Below are positions 1 to 6,483 of a stretch of DNA of 32,016 nt, one piece after another. Within the stretch, counting starts at the first letter, position 1, and each line of letters begins with the position of its first letter. The notes beneath the pieces were generated by a model, which was not told the origin of the DNA, made no database searches, and was given only the letters and a program-made list of their open reading frames with translations. The stretch is from NCBI GenBank assembly GCA_021157815.1, contig JAGGVT010000135.1:1-32016 (forward strand). The letters run 5' to 3'. This DNA is from a bacterium (GTDB lineage Bacteria; JAJVIF01; JAGGVT01). A program made the position numbers and the translations under genes.

Positions 1-125
1 GTTGAAAAAGGGCTGAATGTAGGGGGTAGGTCTCTGTGCCTACCCTAAATATTGGCATAAATACAGGGCAACCACGGAGAGTTGCCCCTACGGTCTGGGA
101 CAAAACGGGGTTTTTCAACAGCCCC
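1..125. mobile_element. MITE-like element, left end cut by window edge
   Basis: The window opens inside an inverted terminal repeat (GTTGAAAAAGG) whose partner TTTTTCAACAGCCCC ends at 125. The same termini recur at 14016/14468 and, diverged, at 5961/6491 and 6085/6274. The interior holds a small hairpin (GGGTAGG / CCTACCC) and no reading frame. After it comes a CATTCCGGG...CCCGGAATCC palindrome (about 150-173) that is also seen near 6188-6212. It is a non-autonomous repeat; no transposase is visible. Confidence 0.6.
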
Positions 126-261
126 TTTCGCCGGAATAACAAGCTACTGTCATTCCGGGCTTGACCCGGAATCCATTCTTTCGCAAAGGTCTCAATAGTG
201 TACAATTTGAATTAATTTTATTTAAAGAATGAAAAACCTGCTTATAAGCAGGGTAGGGCAA

Positions 262-1221
262 ATGAAAAAGAAAAAAAGCAGCAGGAAAAAACAAGCGGAT
301 TTTTGCAACGATATGGATTTTAATCTCAAACAGTGCGAGACATTCTGCAAAGTTGTTGAATTAAAAAGTTTTTCAAAAGCCGCGGCGGATTTTCATATCA
401 CTCAGGCATCCGCGAGTGAGAGAGTTGCCAATCTTGAAAAAATTGTTGGCATAAAACTCCTCGACCGCCTTGGCAGACAGATTGTTCCATCCAGCGCTGG
501 AAAAATGCTCTACAAAAAAGCCAAAGAACTTCTGGCGTATAAAGAGCAGGCGTGCTGGGAGTTAAACGAATTTCTTGGCGTGCAGCGAGGCGATATTTCC
601 GTTGGTGGAAGCACAATCCCCGGTGAATTCATTCTGCCAATGCATCTTGGTGAATTCAGGCAATTGCATCCTGACATCCAGATAAAACTGGAAATCGGCG
701 ATACTCGTAAAATTGTAAATAAAATACTGGATGGCTGCCTTGAGATTGCGGTTGTTGGCTCAAAGGAAAGCAATCAACTTATTGTCAGCGAAAGACTGTG
801 GGATGATGAACTTGTTCTGGCTGTCAATTCCGAACACAGATGGGCATCGAAACGAAGAGTAACCATAAAGGAATTGCAGGATGAGCCTTTTATTATTCGG
901 GAATTGGGTTCCGCCACACGGTATATTGTTGAAAAACACTTGATGGATTCACAGAATCTGTCGTTCAATGATTTCAACATCGTTGCTGTTCTCGGAAGTT
1001 CAACAGCAGTCAAGGAGGGAGTCAAGAATAATCTTGGTGTCTCGATACTCTCCAAATGGTCAATCGTAAGCGAACTTGAATGCGGCAAAATCAAAGCTGT
1101 TCAAATACAGAATTTAAAGATACTTCGAAATTTCTTTCTAATACACGACAAACGTCGCGCCCAGTCGCCTTTGTGCAGTGTCTTCAGGCAGTTCCTTCTT
1201 GACAAGACATATGAGAAATAA
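262..1221 (+). CDS. LysR-family transcriptional regulator, selenium-locus type
   Basis: LysR-type regulator of about 300 residues. An N-terminal winged helix-turn-helix lies around the segment SFSKAAADFHITQASASERV and is followed by the typical linker helix and LLDRLGR. The C-terminal part reads as a periplasmic-binding-like effector domain (GDISVGGSTIPGEF, then ELGSATR). Three in-frame starts exist: 229, 262 and 313. I prefer 262 because a GGGTAGGG stretch lies just upstream; the HTH begins only after 313, so function is unaffected. A TACAAT hexamer at 201-206 could be the -10 box. The next gene on the same strand is a YedE-type transporter, a pairing known from selenium-metabolism clusters. 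The regulator therefore probably controls that transporter, perhaps through the palindrome at 1584-1600. Family assignment is firm; the selenium role is inferred from context. Confidence 0.85.
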   Translation: MKKKKSSRKKQADFCNDMDFNLKQCETFCKVVELKSFSKAAADFHITQASASERVANLEKIVGIKLLDRLGRQIVPSSAGKMLYKKAKELLAYKEQACWELNEFLGVQRGDISVGGSTIPGEFILPMHLGEFRQLHPDIQIKLEIGDTRKIVNKILDGCLEIAVVGSKESNQLIVSERLWDDELVLAVNSEHRWASKRRVTIKELQDEPFIIRELGSATRYIVEKHLMDSQNLSFNDFNIVAVLGSSTAVKEGVKNNLGVSILSKWSIVSELECGKIKAVQIQNLKILRNFFLIHDKRRAQSPLCSVFRQFLLDKTYEK

Positions 1222-1298
1222 CAAACAATAAAAAGGCCAACTCAGGGCACAATCGGGACAGTCTTTCATGCCGATAATGGAATTCTGAGACAGTTTCT

Positions 1299-1429
1299 CG
1301 GGTGCCGCTCGTAGATCCCGAGTTTATCGAGGGACCCACAAATCACGTCTTTTTGTGATTTGTGGGTGAACTGCGTATCTTCGCTGTAAATCACCCATAA
1401 AGCCGAGACGGCTGTATGGGCGGCACCCG
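1299..1429. repeat. 131-bp cloverleaf-like structured element
   Basis: A perfect 10-bp closing stem (CGGGTGCCGC 1299-1308 with GCGGCACCCG 1420-1429) encloses three hairpins. They are TCCC-GA/TC-GAGGGA near 1316-1334, a perfect 13-bp stem ACCCACAAATCAC/GTGATTTGTGGGT (1334-1346 and 1355-1367), and CCCATA-AAGCC/GGCTG-TATGGG (1394-1420). No ORF spans it. It could be a structured repeat or MITE, or an RNA element in the leader of the next gene. An adjacent TTCTGAGACAGTTT (about 1284-1297) matches a terminus seen at 6371-6385. Confidence 0.6.
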
Positions 1430-1450
1430 AGCTTTAGCTCAATTAAATAG

Positions 1451-1515
1451 CACCATGCTTTAGCGTGGTGCTTCCGAACCGGCAGCTTATACAAGCACCA
1501 CGCTAAAGCATGGTG
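1451..1515. repeat. Perfect 23-bp inverted repeat of a dispersed palindrome family
   Basis: The arm at 1451-1473 (CACCATGCTTTAGCGTGGTG plus CTT) is the exact reverse complement of 1493-1515. Each arm is itself a near-palindrome. Related short palindromes occur at 27220-27239 and 23442-23465, where they are followed by T-runs and look like terminators. In DNA or RNA this would form a long hairpin between lysR and yedE. Confidence 0.7.
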
Positions 1516-1552
1516 TTATTTCAACCTGGTTAAGATTATTTATAACATGTAA

Positions 1553-1572
1553 CCCGGTGTCCCTTCACCGGG
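1553..1572. repeat. Short GC-rich hairpin
   Basis: CCCGGTG (1553-1559) and CACCGGG (1566-1572) form a 7-bp stem with a 6-nt loop. No T-run follows, so I do not call it a terminator. It resembles the many CCCGG palindromes in the window. Confidence 0.4.
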
Positions 1573-1583
1573 GGAAATCCACA

Positions 1584-1600
1584 TATCGATTTTTTCGATA
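1584..1600. promoter_or_regulatory. Candidate LysR operator upstream of yedE
   Basis: TATCGA-TTTTT-TCGATA is a perfect 6-5-6 inverted repeat. Its inner part has the T-N11-A spacing typical of LysR boxes (T at 1586, A at 1598). It lies about 90 bp before the yedE start, next to a LysR gene. A weak promoter TTGGAC-16-TATATC may lie just downstream (about 1630-1657). Assignment rests on pattern and context only. Confidence 0.45.
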
Positions 1601-1692
1601 GAAGCCATTTCTCTATAAATAAATCCAGTTGGACATATAGGCATTGCTTGTATATCGTGATTTATAGATAAAATGAATCCATAGGAGATGCA

Positions 1693-2613
1693 GTGCGTAC
1701 AGGAATTAAGAATATATTTGCGACACGGTGGGGGATAATCCTTGTTGGCGCCATAATCGGGATACTCGCCTCGTTACTTCAAAAGCTAGGCAATCCGGGG
1801 AACATGGGAATTTGTGTCGCGTGTTTCAACAGGGATATCGCCGGAGCGCCCGGAATGCACCGCGCCGCTGTTGTCCAATACATGAGGCCTGAGATAATCG
1901 GATTCATACTTGGATCTGCGATTGCGGCGCTGCTTTTCAGGGAATTCAAATCACGCGGAGGTTCCTCTCCGATTGTTCGATTTTTACTTGGCGCGTTTGC
2001 AATGATTTGCGCACTGATTTTTCTAGGATGCCCGTGGCGCGTCGTGCTGAGACTGGCAGGCGGTGACTGGAATGCCGTTCCAGCGATTATCGGACTGGTT
2101 TTCGGTGTCTGGATTGGAACGTTGTTTTTCAGAAACGGATACACTCTCGGACGAAGTATCAAGATGAGCTCATTCGCCGGATGGATTTTGCCAATCACAA
2201 TGCTTGGATTCCTGATTTTGCGAATAATTTATCCACCAGTAGGAGTGGCTGGGGGATTTGAGGGGAAAGCTTACCAGAGCGGAGTACTCTGGTATTCGTT
2301 AAAAGGACCTGGAGCGGCGTACGCACCGCTTGCGCTTGCGCTTGTTATCGGACTAATCGTGGGGTTCCTCGCGCAGCGATCAAAATTCTGCACTATGGGT
2401 GCGTGGCGCGATGTCATTCTGTTTGGGCAAACTCATCTGCTTGGCTGATTTATCGCTCTGCTGGTCATGGCAACAATTACAAACCTGATACTCGGACAGT
2501 TCAATCACGGTTTCGAGGGTCAGCCTGTTGAATACGGCGCGACATTGTGTGGCTACGCTCTACAACTGGCGTACGATGAACTTGTTCGAATATGCATGAA
2601 CGAGGAGCCTTAA
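1693..2613 (+). pseudogene. yedE: YedE-type selenium/sulfur transporter, disrupted
   Basis: Start GTG at 1693 behind AGGAGA. The first 251 codons read as a polytopic YedE/YeeE-family membrane protein: RWGIILVGAIIG, GICVACFNRDIAG, FLGCPWRVVLRLAGGDWNA and FLAQRSKFCTMGAWRDVI are typical of the selenium-metabolism-associated YedE group. After HLLG an in-frame TGA (2446-2448) interrupts the frame. The same frame continues with clearly homologous sequence (FIALLVMATITNLILGQF, then GFEGQPV). Intact relatives usually carry Ser-Gly here, so a GGA-to-TGA change is the simplest origin. From about 2530 homology is lost and the frame stops at 2611-2613. The last membrane segments, with the second GGCP-type motif, are missing. 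I read this as a decayed gene with two lesions. Selenocysteine is unlikely because the expected residue is glycine and no good hairpin follows the TGA. Confidence 0.75.
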
Positions 2614-2630
2614 TGCGATTATGAATATTA

Positions 2631-3485
2631 TTGTCGGAACAGTACCGGAAGAAAAAGACACCGCTGCTCAGTGGCAATATTCGCCTTGATGGCGTCAAAC
2701 TGTTTGTGGATAACTATGAACTTGATATCAACCGCGGAACAAGCTCCCTTATGGCAGCCTCGGTACAGGTATCGCGGTTGTTTAACACTCCTCCACCGAT
2801 TGCGCTTGTCATCGGCGACAATGGCAACGGGGATGGCAGCAGGGAATTATATTCCCACCTGATTAATAATGATGATTCTCTTAACGCAAAAGTAATTACT
2901 TTTCATTATATTCAGCCGGAAGTTAATTTTCACAATAAGGTACTGAAAGTATTGAAGTCACTAAATCCTGCGCCAAAACTGATTGCCGATGCGGGGTACA
3001 TGTATGTCGCCAAGATGAGCGGACACGCAGCTGATTATGATCTCTTCACACCGGATGCGGGAGAAATAGCGTTTCTTGCCGACCCTCAGGCGCCGCATCC
3101 GTTTTACACTCGCGGTTTCCTTTTACAGGACGACATGGATATTCCACAAAAAGTGAAACAGGCGTATGATTATGCCAATACTTCGAGATTCATGATTGTT
3201 AAAGGTAGAACGGATTTCATCGTACGCGGCGGTAAAATAGTCGAGACAATTGACGAACCTGATGTTGAATACATGGAACCGATTGGGGGAACGGGTGACA
3301 CAATCACGGGGCTTGTATCGGCGTTGATTTATTCCGGCATGGATATTGCCAAAGCTTCTGTTGCCGCATGCAGAATTAACAGGCTCGCGGGTGAATTAAC
3401 AAATCCAACACCGGCAACTCAGGTTCATGAAATCATAGCGAGCATACCCCAGGCGATTCGAAAAATTCTCAATCCTGCCGGCTGA
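2631..3485 (+). CDS. Sugar-kinase/NAD(P)HX-dehydratase-like protein, probably frameshifted at 5' end
   Basis: Ribokinase-like fold protein of about 284 residues. Recognisable parts are NRGTSSLMAA near the N-terminus, a mid-region FTPDAGEIAFLADP, and a C-terminal kinase-like signature IGGTGDTITGLVSALI, where the GTGD aspartate is the usual catalytic position. As I recall them, relatives sit beside YedE in selenium clusters; their substrate is not established. The open frame only permits a TTG start at 2631 without a convincing ribosome site. An ATG at 2621 in another frame gives MNIIVGTVPEE, which looks like the family's true N-terminus. Removing one A from the AAAAA run near 2650 would join the two frames (…VPEEKTPLLSGNIRL). 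So the gene is either a recent frameshift pseudogene or carries a sequencing indel. It continues the decay seen in yedE. Confidence 0.65.
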   Translation: MSEQYRKKKTPLLSGNIRLDGVKLFVDNYELDINRGTSSLMAASVQVSRLFNTPPPIALVIGDNGNGDGSRELYSHLINNDDSLNAKVITFHYIQPEVNFHNKVLKVLKSLNPAPKLIADAGYMYVAKMSGHAADYDLFTPDAGEIAFLADPQAPHPFYTRGFLLQDDMDIPQKVKQAYDYANTSRFMIVKGRTDFIVRGGKIVETIDEPDVEYMEPIGGTGDTITGLVSALIYSGMDIAKASVAACRINRLAGELTNPTPATQVHEIIASIPQAIRKILNPAG

Positions 3486-3547
3486 TTTGTTGGCGGATTT
3501 ACTTTCTGTACATCGTATTTACTGCAAGGTATAAAATCGCAATATTG

Positions 3548-3627
3548 TTGTGGTGCGGGCATCCTGCCTGCATCTTCAGTCGTAACTTAAGATGTTAATA
3601 AATGCAGGCAGGATGCCTGCACCACAA
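3548..3627. repeat. 26-bp inverted repeat, GCGGGCATCCTGCCTGC family
   Basis: Arm 3548-3573 and arm 3602-3627 are reverse complements with one mismatch, around a 28-nt loop. A diverged copy of the same hairpin is found at 6065-6343, where a MITE splits it. The rest of 3486-3929 has no gene; a TCTGAGACAG fragment at 3658-3667 matches other repeat termini. Confidence 0.7.
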
Positions 3628-3879
3628 ATTTACTGGCTTTAAATCATTATCGTTGAGTCTGAGACAGATTGCTTGCTACACTCTTGCGTTTATCCATTAG
3701 ACCGATATTCACACCCTTTCCAATATCCTCTTCAGCTTTGGCATCTGATTGTATTGGCAAAAGCGAACAACGAATAAACTCGCGTTTATTTATAATTGCC
3801 TTTTGCATCTTAATTTGCAAAACAACATATAAATTTCGTATTTAATTCCTTAAATTATTTTCTATTTCATGAATTATGT

Positions 3880-3885
3880 TATACT
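3880..3885 (+). promoter_or_regulatory. Candidate -10 box for the AT-hook protein gene
   Basis: TATACT preceded by a T (TTATACT) lies 45 bp before the start codon in an AT-rich stretch. No good -35 hexamer is found 16-18 bp upstream. An alternative upstream pair is TTGCAA-18-TATTTA (about 3820-3849). Confidence 0.35.
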
Positions 3886-3929
3886 TGCGCCAGGTATTTT
3901 ATTCAATCATTCAGCCGCAGAGGTGAAGA

Positions 3930-4394
3930 ATGGGCAGACGTGAGTTAATAAAAGATCTCCAGGCGGAAATTAAAATGCTCAATGCTGAGATCAAAAAGAG
4001 AGAGGGAATCATTGAGCAAGTCATGGGGCTGGAGGACATTTCCGGAGTAGCCAAAACCAGAAAACGTAAACCCGGAAGGCCTCCTGGCAAAGCCACCAAA
4101 AAAGCTGGTAAAGCCGCCAAAACTGTCAAAAGACGTGGCCGCCCGCCGAAAAATGGAAGAAGGAAGAAAAAAGTTGCACGAAAGAAATACGTTACTCCGG
4201 TTGGCGAGCTTATCAAGGACGTACTTCGCACAATGAAACAGCCGACACTGGTTGATGATCTCGCCGAGAAAGTCCACAAGAAACACCCGGGACTTGGTGG
4301 GGTTAAATATCGCGCGATTGTTTCATCAATGGTCAGCCGTGATAGCCGGTTCAAAAGAATTGGCAAGCAAAAGGTTGCTTTGAAAGGCAAGTAA
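3930..4394 (+). CDS. Small basic DNA-binding protein: coiled coil, two AT-hooks, C-terminal winged-helix-like domain
   Basis: 154 residues, very lysine- and arginine-rich in the middle. Residues 1-35 form a likely coiled coil (LIKDLQAEIKMLNAEIKKRE). Residues 45-90 hold two AT-hook cores, KPGRPPGK and RRGRPPKN, embedded in AK/KK-rich sequence like bacterial histone-H1-like proteins. Residues 95-150 (TPVGELIKDVLRTM to RFKRIGKQKVAL) resemble a HARE-type or winged helix-turn-helix domain, with the pattern 'PTLVDDLAEKVHKKHP…SSMVSRDSRF'. The start ATG follows GAGGTGA at ideal distance, and a strong terminator ends the unit at 4463-4505, so it is monocistronic. It probably binds AT-rich DNA as a nucleoid-associated or regulatory protein; target and role are unknown. 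Confidence 0.8.
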   Translation: MGRRELIKDLQAEIKMLNAEIKKREGIIEQVMGLEDISGVAKTRKRKPGRPPGKATKKAGKAAKTVKRRGRPPKNGRRKKKVARKKYVTPVGELIKDVLRTMKQPTLVDDLAEKVHKKHPGLGGVKYRAIVSSMVSRDSRFKRIGKQKVALKGK

Positions 4395-4462
4395 TTCCCA
4401 CTCAGGGGAATTATCGATAATTGAAAATACAACATTGATATTTAGATGGATTAACTGGCTTG

Positions 4463-4505
4463 AAAATCCTCTTCATGATATGCATGAAGAGGATTTTCTT
4501 TTTTA
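4463..4505 (+). terminator. Intrinsic terminator
   Basis: Perfect 15-bp stem AAAATCCTCTTCATG (4463-4477) with its complement at 4483-4497, a 5-nt loop, then CTTTTTT. It ends the AT-hook protein gene. Confidence 0.9.
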
Positions 4506-4535
4506 CTTGTTGAGGCTACTGAAAAAGGAGTTAAA

Positions 4536-4616
4536 TTGTAGCCCGGTTTCTCATTAACCGGGGCAATGCGTGAATATTAACCTTGTTTTCCCGGCTAGTG
4601 AGAAGCCGGGCTACAA
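4536..4616. repeat. 18-bp inverted repeat (TTGTAGCCCGG family)
   Basis: TTGTAGCCCGGTTTCTCA (4536-4553) pairs with TGAGAAGCCGGGCTACAA (4599-4616) with one G-T wobble. The enclosed sequence holds CCGGGG/CCCGG fragments. It is a non-coding dispersed palindrome, not followed by a T-run. Confidence 0.65.
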
Positions 4617-4742
4617 TAAAATGAGAATTTTCCTGAGCGCTCTTCCTTTTGTTCATATATAATAATTAGATTGCATTAAGGATTTTCGTTTAAATCTCGA
4701 AATACATAATGGGGAAATTAATCCTGATGAATAATAAATTCA

Positions 4743-4772
4743 TTGTAATGACGATCTTAGTTTAGCTATTAT
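4743..4772 (+). promoter_or_regulatory. Candidate promoter for the GH130 gene
   Basis: TTGTAA (4743-4748), 18-bp spacer, TATTAT (4767-4772). The start codon follows 26 bp downstream. Both boxes match the sigma-70 consensus moderately. Confidence 0.45.
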
Positions 4773-4798
4773 TTCTATGAACATGGACGGTTTAACTG

Positions 4799-5761
4799 AT
4801 GCCCAACGCAATGTTCCGCGAACTTTTCAAGCGACACCCGCATAATCCACTGCTGACAGTAGATGACTGGCCTTATCCGTGCAATTCAGTCTTCAATGCC
4901 GGAGCAACGAAATTCGAGGATGATTATCTTATTCTTGTAAGAGTGGAGGATCACCGCGGATTTTCTCATCTTACTGCAGCGCGTTCTCATGATGGCATCA
5001 CCGATTGGAAAATCGATTCACAGCCTACGATGCTGCCTGAACCGGAAGAGCATCCCGAGGAAATCTGGGGAATTGAGGATCCGAGGATAACTCGAATCGA
5101 GGGTTCGGATTTCTGGGCGATTGCCTACACTGCGTTCTCTCGTGGCGGGCCTCTTGTTTCACTTGCGACGACAAGGAATTTCAAAACGTTCGACAGGCTT
5201 GGTCCGGTAATGCCTCCGGATGACAAGGACGCTGCGTTGTTCCCTGTCAGATTTGACGGCCGCTGGGCGATGCTGCATCGACCGGTTGGCACCGGATGGA
5301 TGGGAGCGCATATCTGGATTTCCTTCTCTCCCGATTTGAAGCACTGGGGCGACCATAAAATCGTTCTTAAAGCCAGAGAGGGCGGATGGTGGGATGCGAA
5401 TAAAATCGGTTTGTCTCCGCCGCCTTTGGAAACGCCTGAGGGATGGCTGATTCTATATCATGGGGTAAAGGATACGCCGGCAGGCTGCATCTACCGTCTT
5501 GGACTTGCACTGCTGGACAGGGATAACCCAACGAAAGTACTTAGAAGAGGTGACCAGTGGGTTTTCAGTCCGAAGGTGCCGTATGAGCGCGATGGCGATG
5601 TGGATGATGTCGTTTTCCCATGCGGATGGATTCTGGAAGGCGACATGGTTCGGATTTATTACGGTGGCGCGGATTCATGTATCGCGCTTGCAACCGCGAG
5701 TTTAAAGGATATCTTGGATTATCTCAGACAGTTTTCCGGCGGCGATTACAACGGCGCGTAA
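4799..5761 (+). CDS. GH130-family glycoside phosphorylase / glycosidase
   Basis: 320 residues with the five-bladed beta-propeller signature of GH130. In order: NSVFNAGATKFEDDYLILVRVED near residue 30, GIEDPRITRIEG around 91-102 with D94 as the probable catalytic acid, FPVRFDGRWAMLHRP near 142, GLSPPPLETPEGWLILYHG near 202, and a terminal IYYGGADSCIALATA. Family members phosphorolyse or hydrolyse beta-mannosides, for example beta-1,4-mannooligosaccharides or mannosyl-N-acetylglucosamine; the exact substrate cannot be read from the sequence. It has no signal peptide, so it is probably cytoplasmic. ATG 4799 has a weak ribosome site; ATG 4811 (MFRELFKRHPHNPLL) is a possible alternative. It is a single-gene unit with its own promoter candidate and a terminator at 5786. 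No sugar transporter or mannanase lies nearby. Confidence 0.88.
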   Translation: MPNAMFRELFKRHPHNPLLTVDDWPYPCNSVFNAGATKFEDDYLILVRVEDHRGFSHLTAARSHDGITDWKIDSQPTMLPEPEEHPEEIWGIEDPRITRIEGSDFWAIAYTAFSRGGPLVSLATTRNFKTFDRLGPVMPPDDKDAALFPVRFDGRWAMLHRPVGTGWMGAHIWISFSPDLKHWGDHKIVLKAREGGWWDANKIGLSPPPLETPEGWLILYHGVKDTPAGCIYRLGLALLDRDNPTKVLRRGDQWVFSPKVPYERDGDVDDVVFPCGWILEGDMVRIYYGGADSCIALATASLKDILDYLRQFSGGDYNGA

Positions 5762-5785
5762 CCCGGTTTGAATATTTGAAACTTC

Positions 5786-5815
5786 AAGATGGGTGCCCCG
5801 GCATCCATCTTTTTA
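5786..5815 (+). terminator. Intrinsic terminator after GH130 gene
   Basis: A 12-bp stem (AAGATGGGTGCC with GGCATCCATCTT, one G-T pair, 2-nt loop; 5786-5811) runs directly into TTTTT. It lies 25 bp after the stop codon. Confidence 0.85.
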
Positions 5816-6064
5816 TTTCTGTACTTACCATTCCCGTACTTTTTTTTTCCGTACTGTAATTAGTCGCCCCGCCGGGAGCTTCGGCACCCTTGCCGGAAAG
5901 CTGAGTGCGTCAGCACTCCTGTGAAAAACCAGGGCTTATGCCCCTTGCCAGCAAGGGTGGGATTGTTGAAAAACTGCCAATGTAGGGGCGAACCTTGGAG
6001 ACGGTCTCAGAACTAATAAATATCTAGTAAATATCCTGTGAATATCAAACAATTTTGTGCTGTG

Positions 6065-6343
6065 TTTTGTGCTGCGGGCATCCTGGGGCTGTTGAGAAAC
6101 CCTGGTTTAATTTTATCTTCCCTCAAAGATGGCAAATTGTCATTCTGAACTTGATTCAGAATCCACGTCTTCCAAGCTTGAAGATGGATTCCGGGTCAAG
6201 CCCGGAATGACATTGAATATACTTGATGGTTTTATTATGATTTTCTGGTCTATTAAACCTTTTTCAAAAGCCCCATCCTGCCTGCATCTTTTCAAATCTT
6301 ACGTTACATTAAAAAATGCAGGCAGGATACCCGCAGCACAAAA
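6065..6343. repeat. GCGGGCATCCT hairpin repeat split by an insertion
   Basis: TTTTGTGCTGCGGGCATCCT (6065-6084) pairs with AGGATACCCGCAGCACAAAA (6324-6343) with one mismatch. This is the same family as the hairpin at 3548-3627, but its left arm is broken at ATCCT by the inner MITE. Confidence 0.65.
6085..6274. mobile_element. Inner MITE (190 bp) with 5-bp target duplication
   Basis: The termini GGGGCTGTTGAGAAA (6085) and TTTTTCAAAAGCCCC (ending 6274) are inverted repeats of the window's GGGGCTGTTGAAAAA family. ATCCT flanks it on both sides (6080-6084 and 6275-6279). Removing one ATCCT and the element restores the host hairpin exactly. The interior carries two CATTC…GAATCC palindromes. Confidence 0.75.
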
Positions 6344-6483
6344 TTACTGGTTATTTGCACATTTCAATTAGTTCTGAGACAGTTTCCTTGTGTTCGCCCG
6401 GATGGTTAAGCATAAATACAGGGCGACCCACTAGTGGGCGAACACAAGGTTCGACACTACGGTTTGTGCCCAAACATGGTTTT

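Larger units (their letters stand above)
6003..6381. mobile_element. Middle layer: element with GTCTCAGAACTAAT termini
   Basis: GTCTCAGAACTAAT (6004-6017) and ATTAGTTCTGAGAC (6367-6380) are perfect 14-bp inverted termini. The terminus TTCTGAGACAGTTT also occurs alone near 1284-1297 and 3658. No protein is encoded. Confidence 0.55.

Noticed and set aside
2446-2448. TGA in yedE as selenocysteine codon in a selenium gene
   Set aside because: The aligned residue in the family is glycine or serine, no stable hairpin with a suitable loop follows the TGA, and the 3' end of the gene is also damaged. A nonsense change is simpler.
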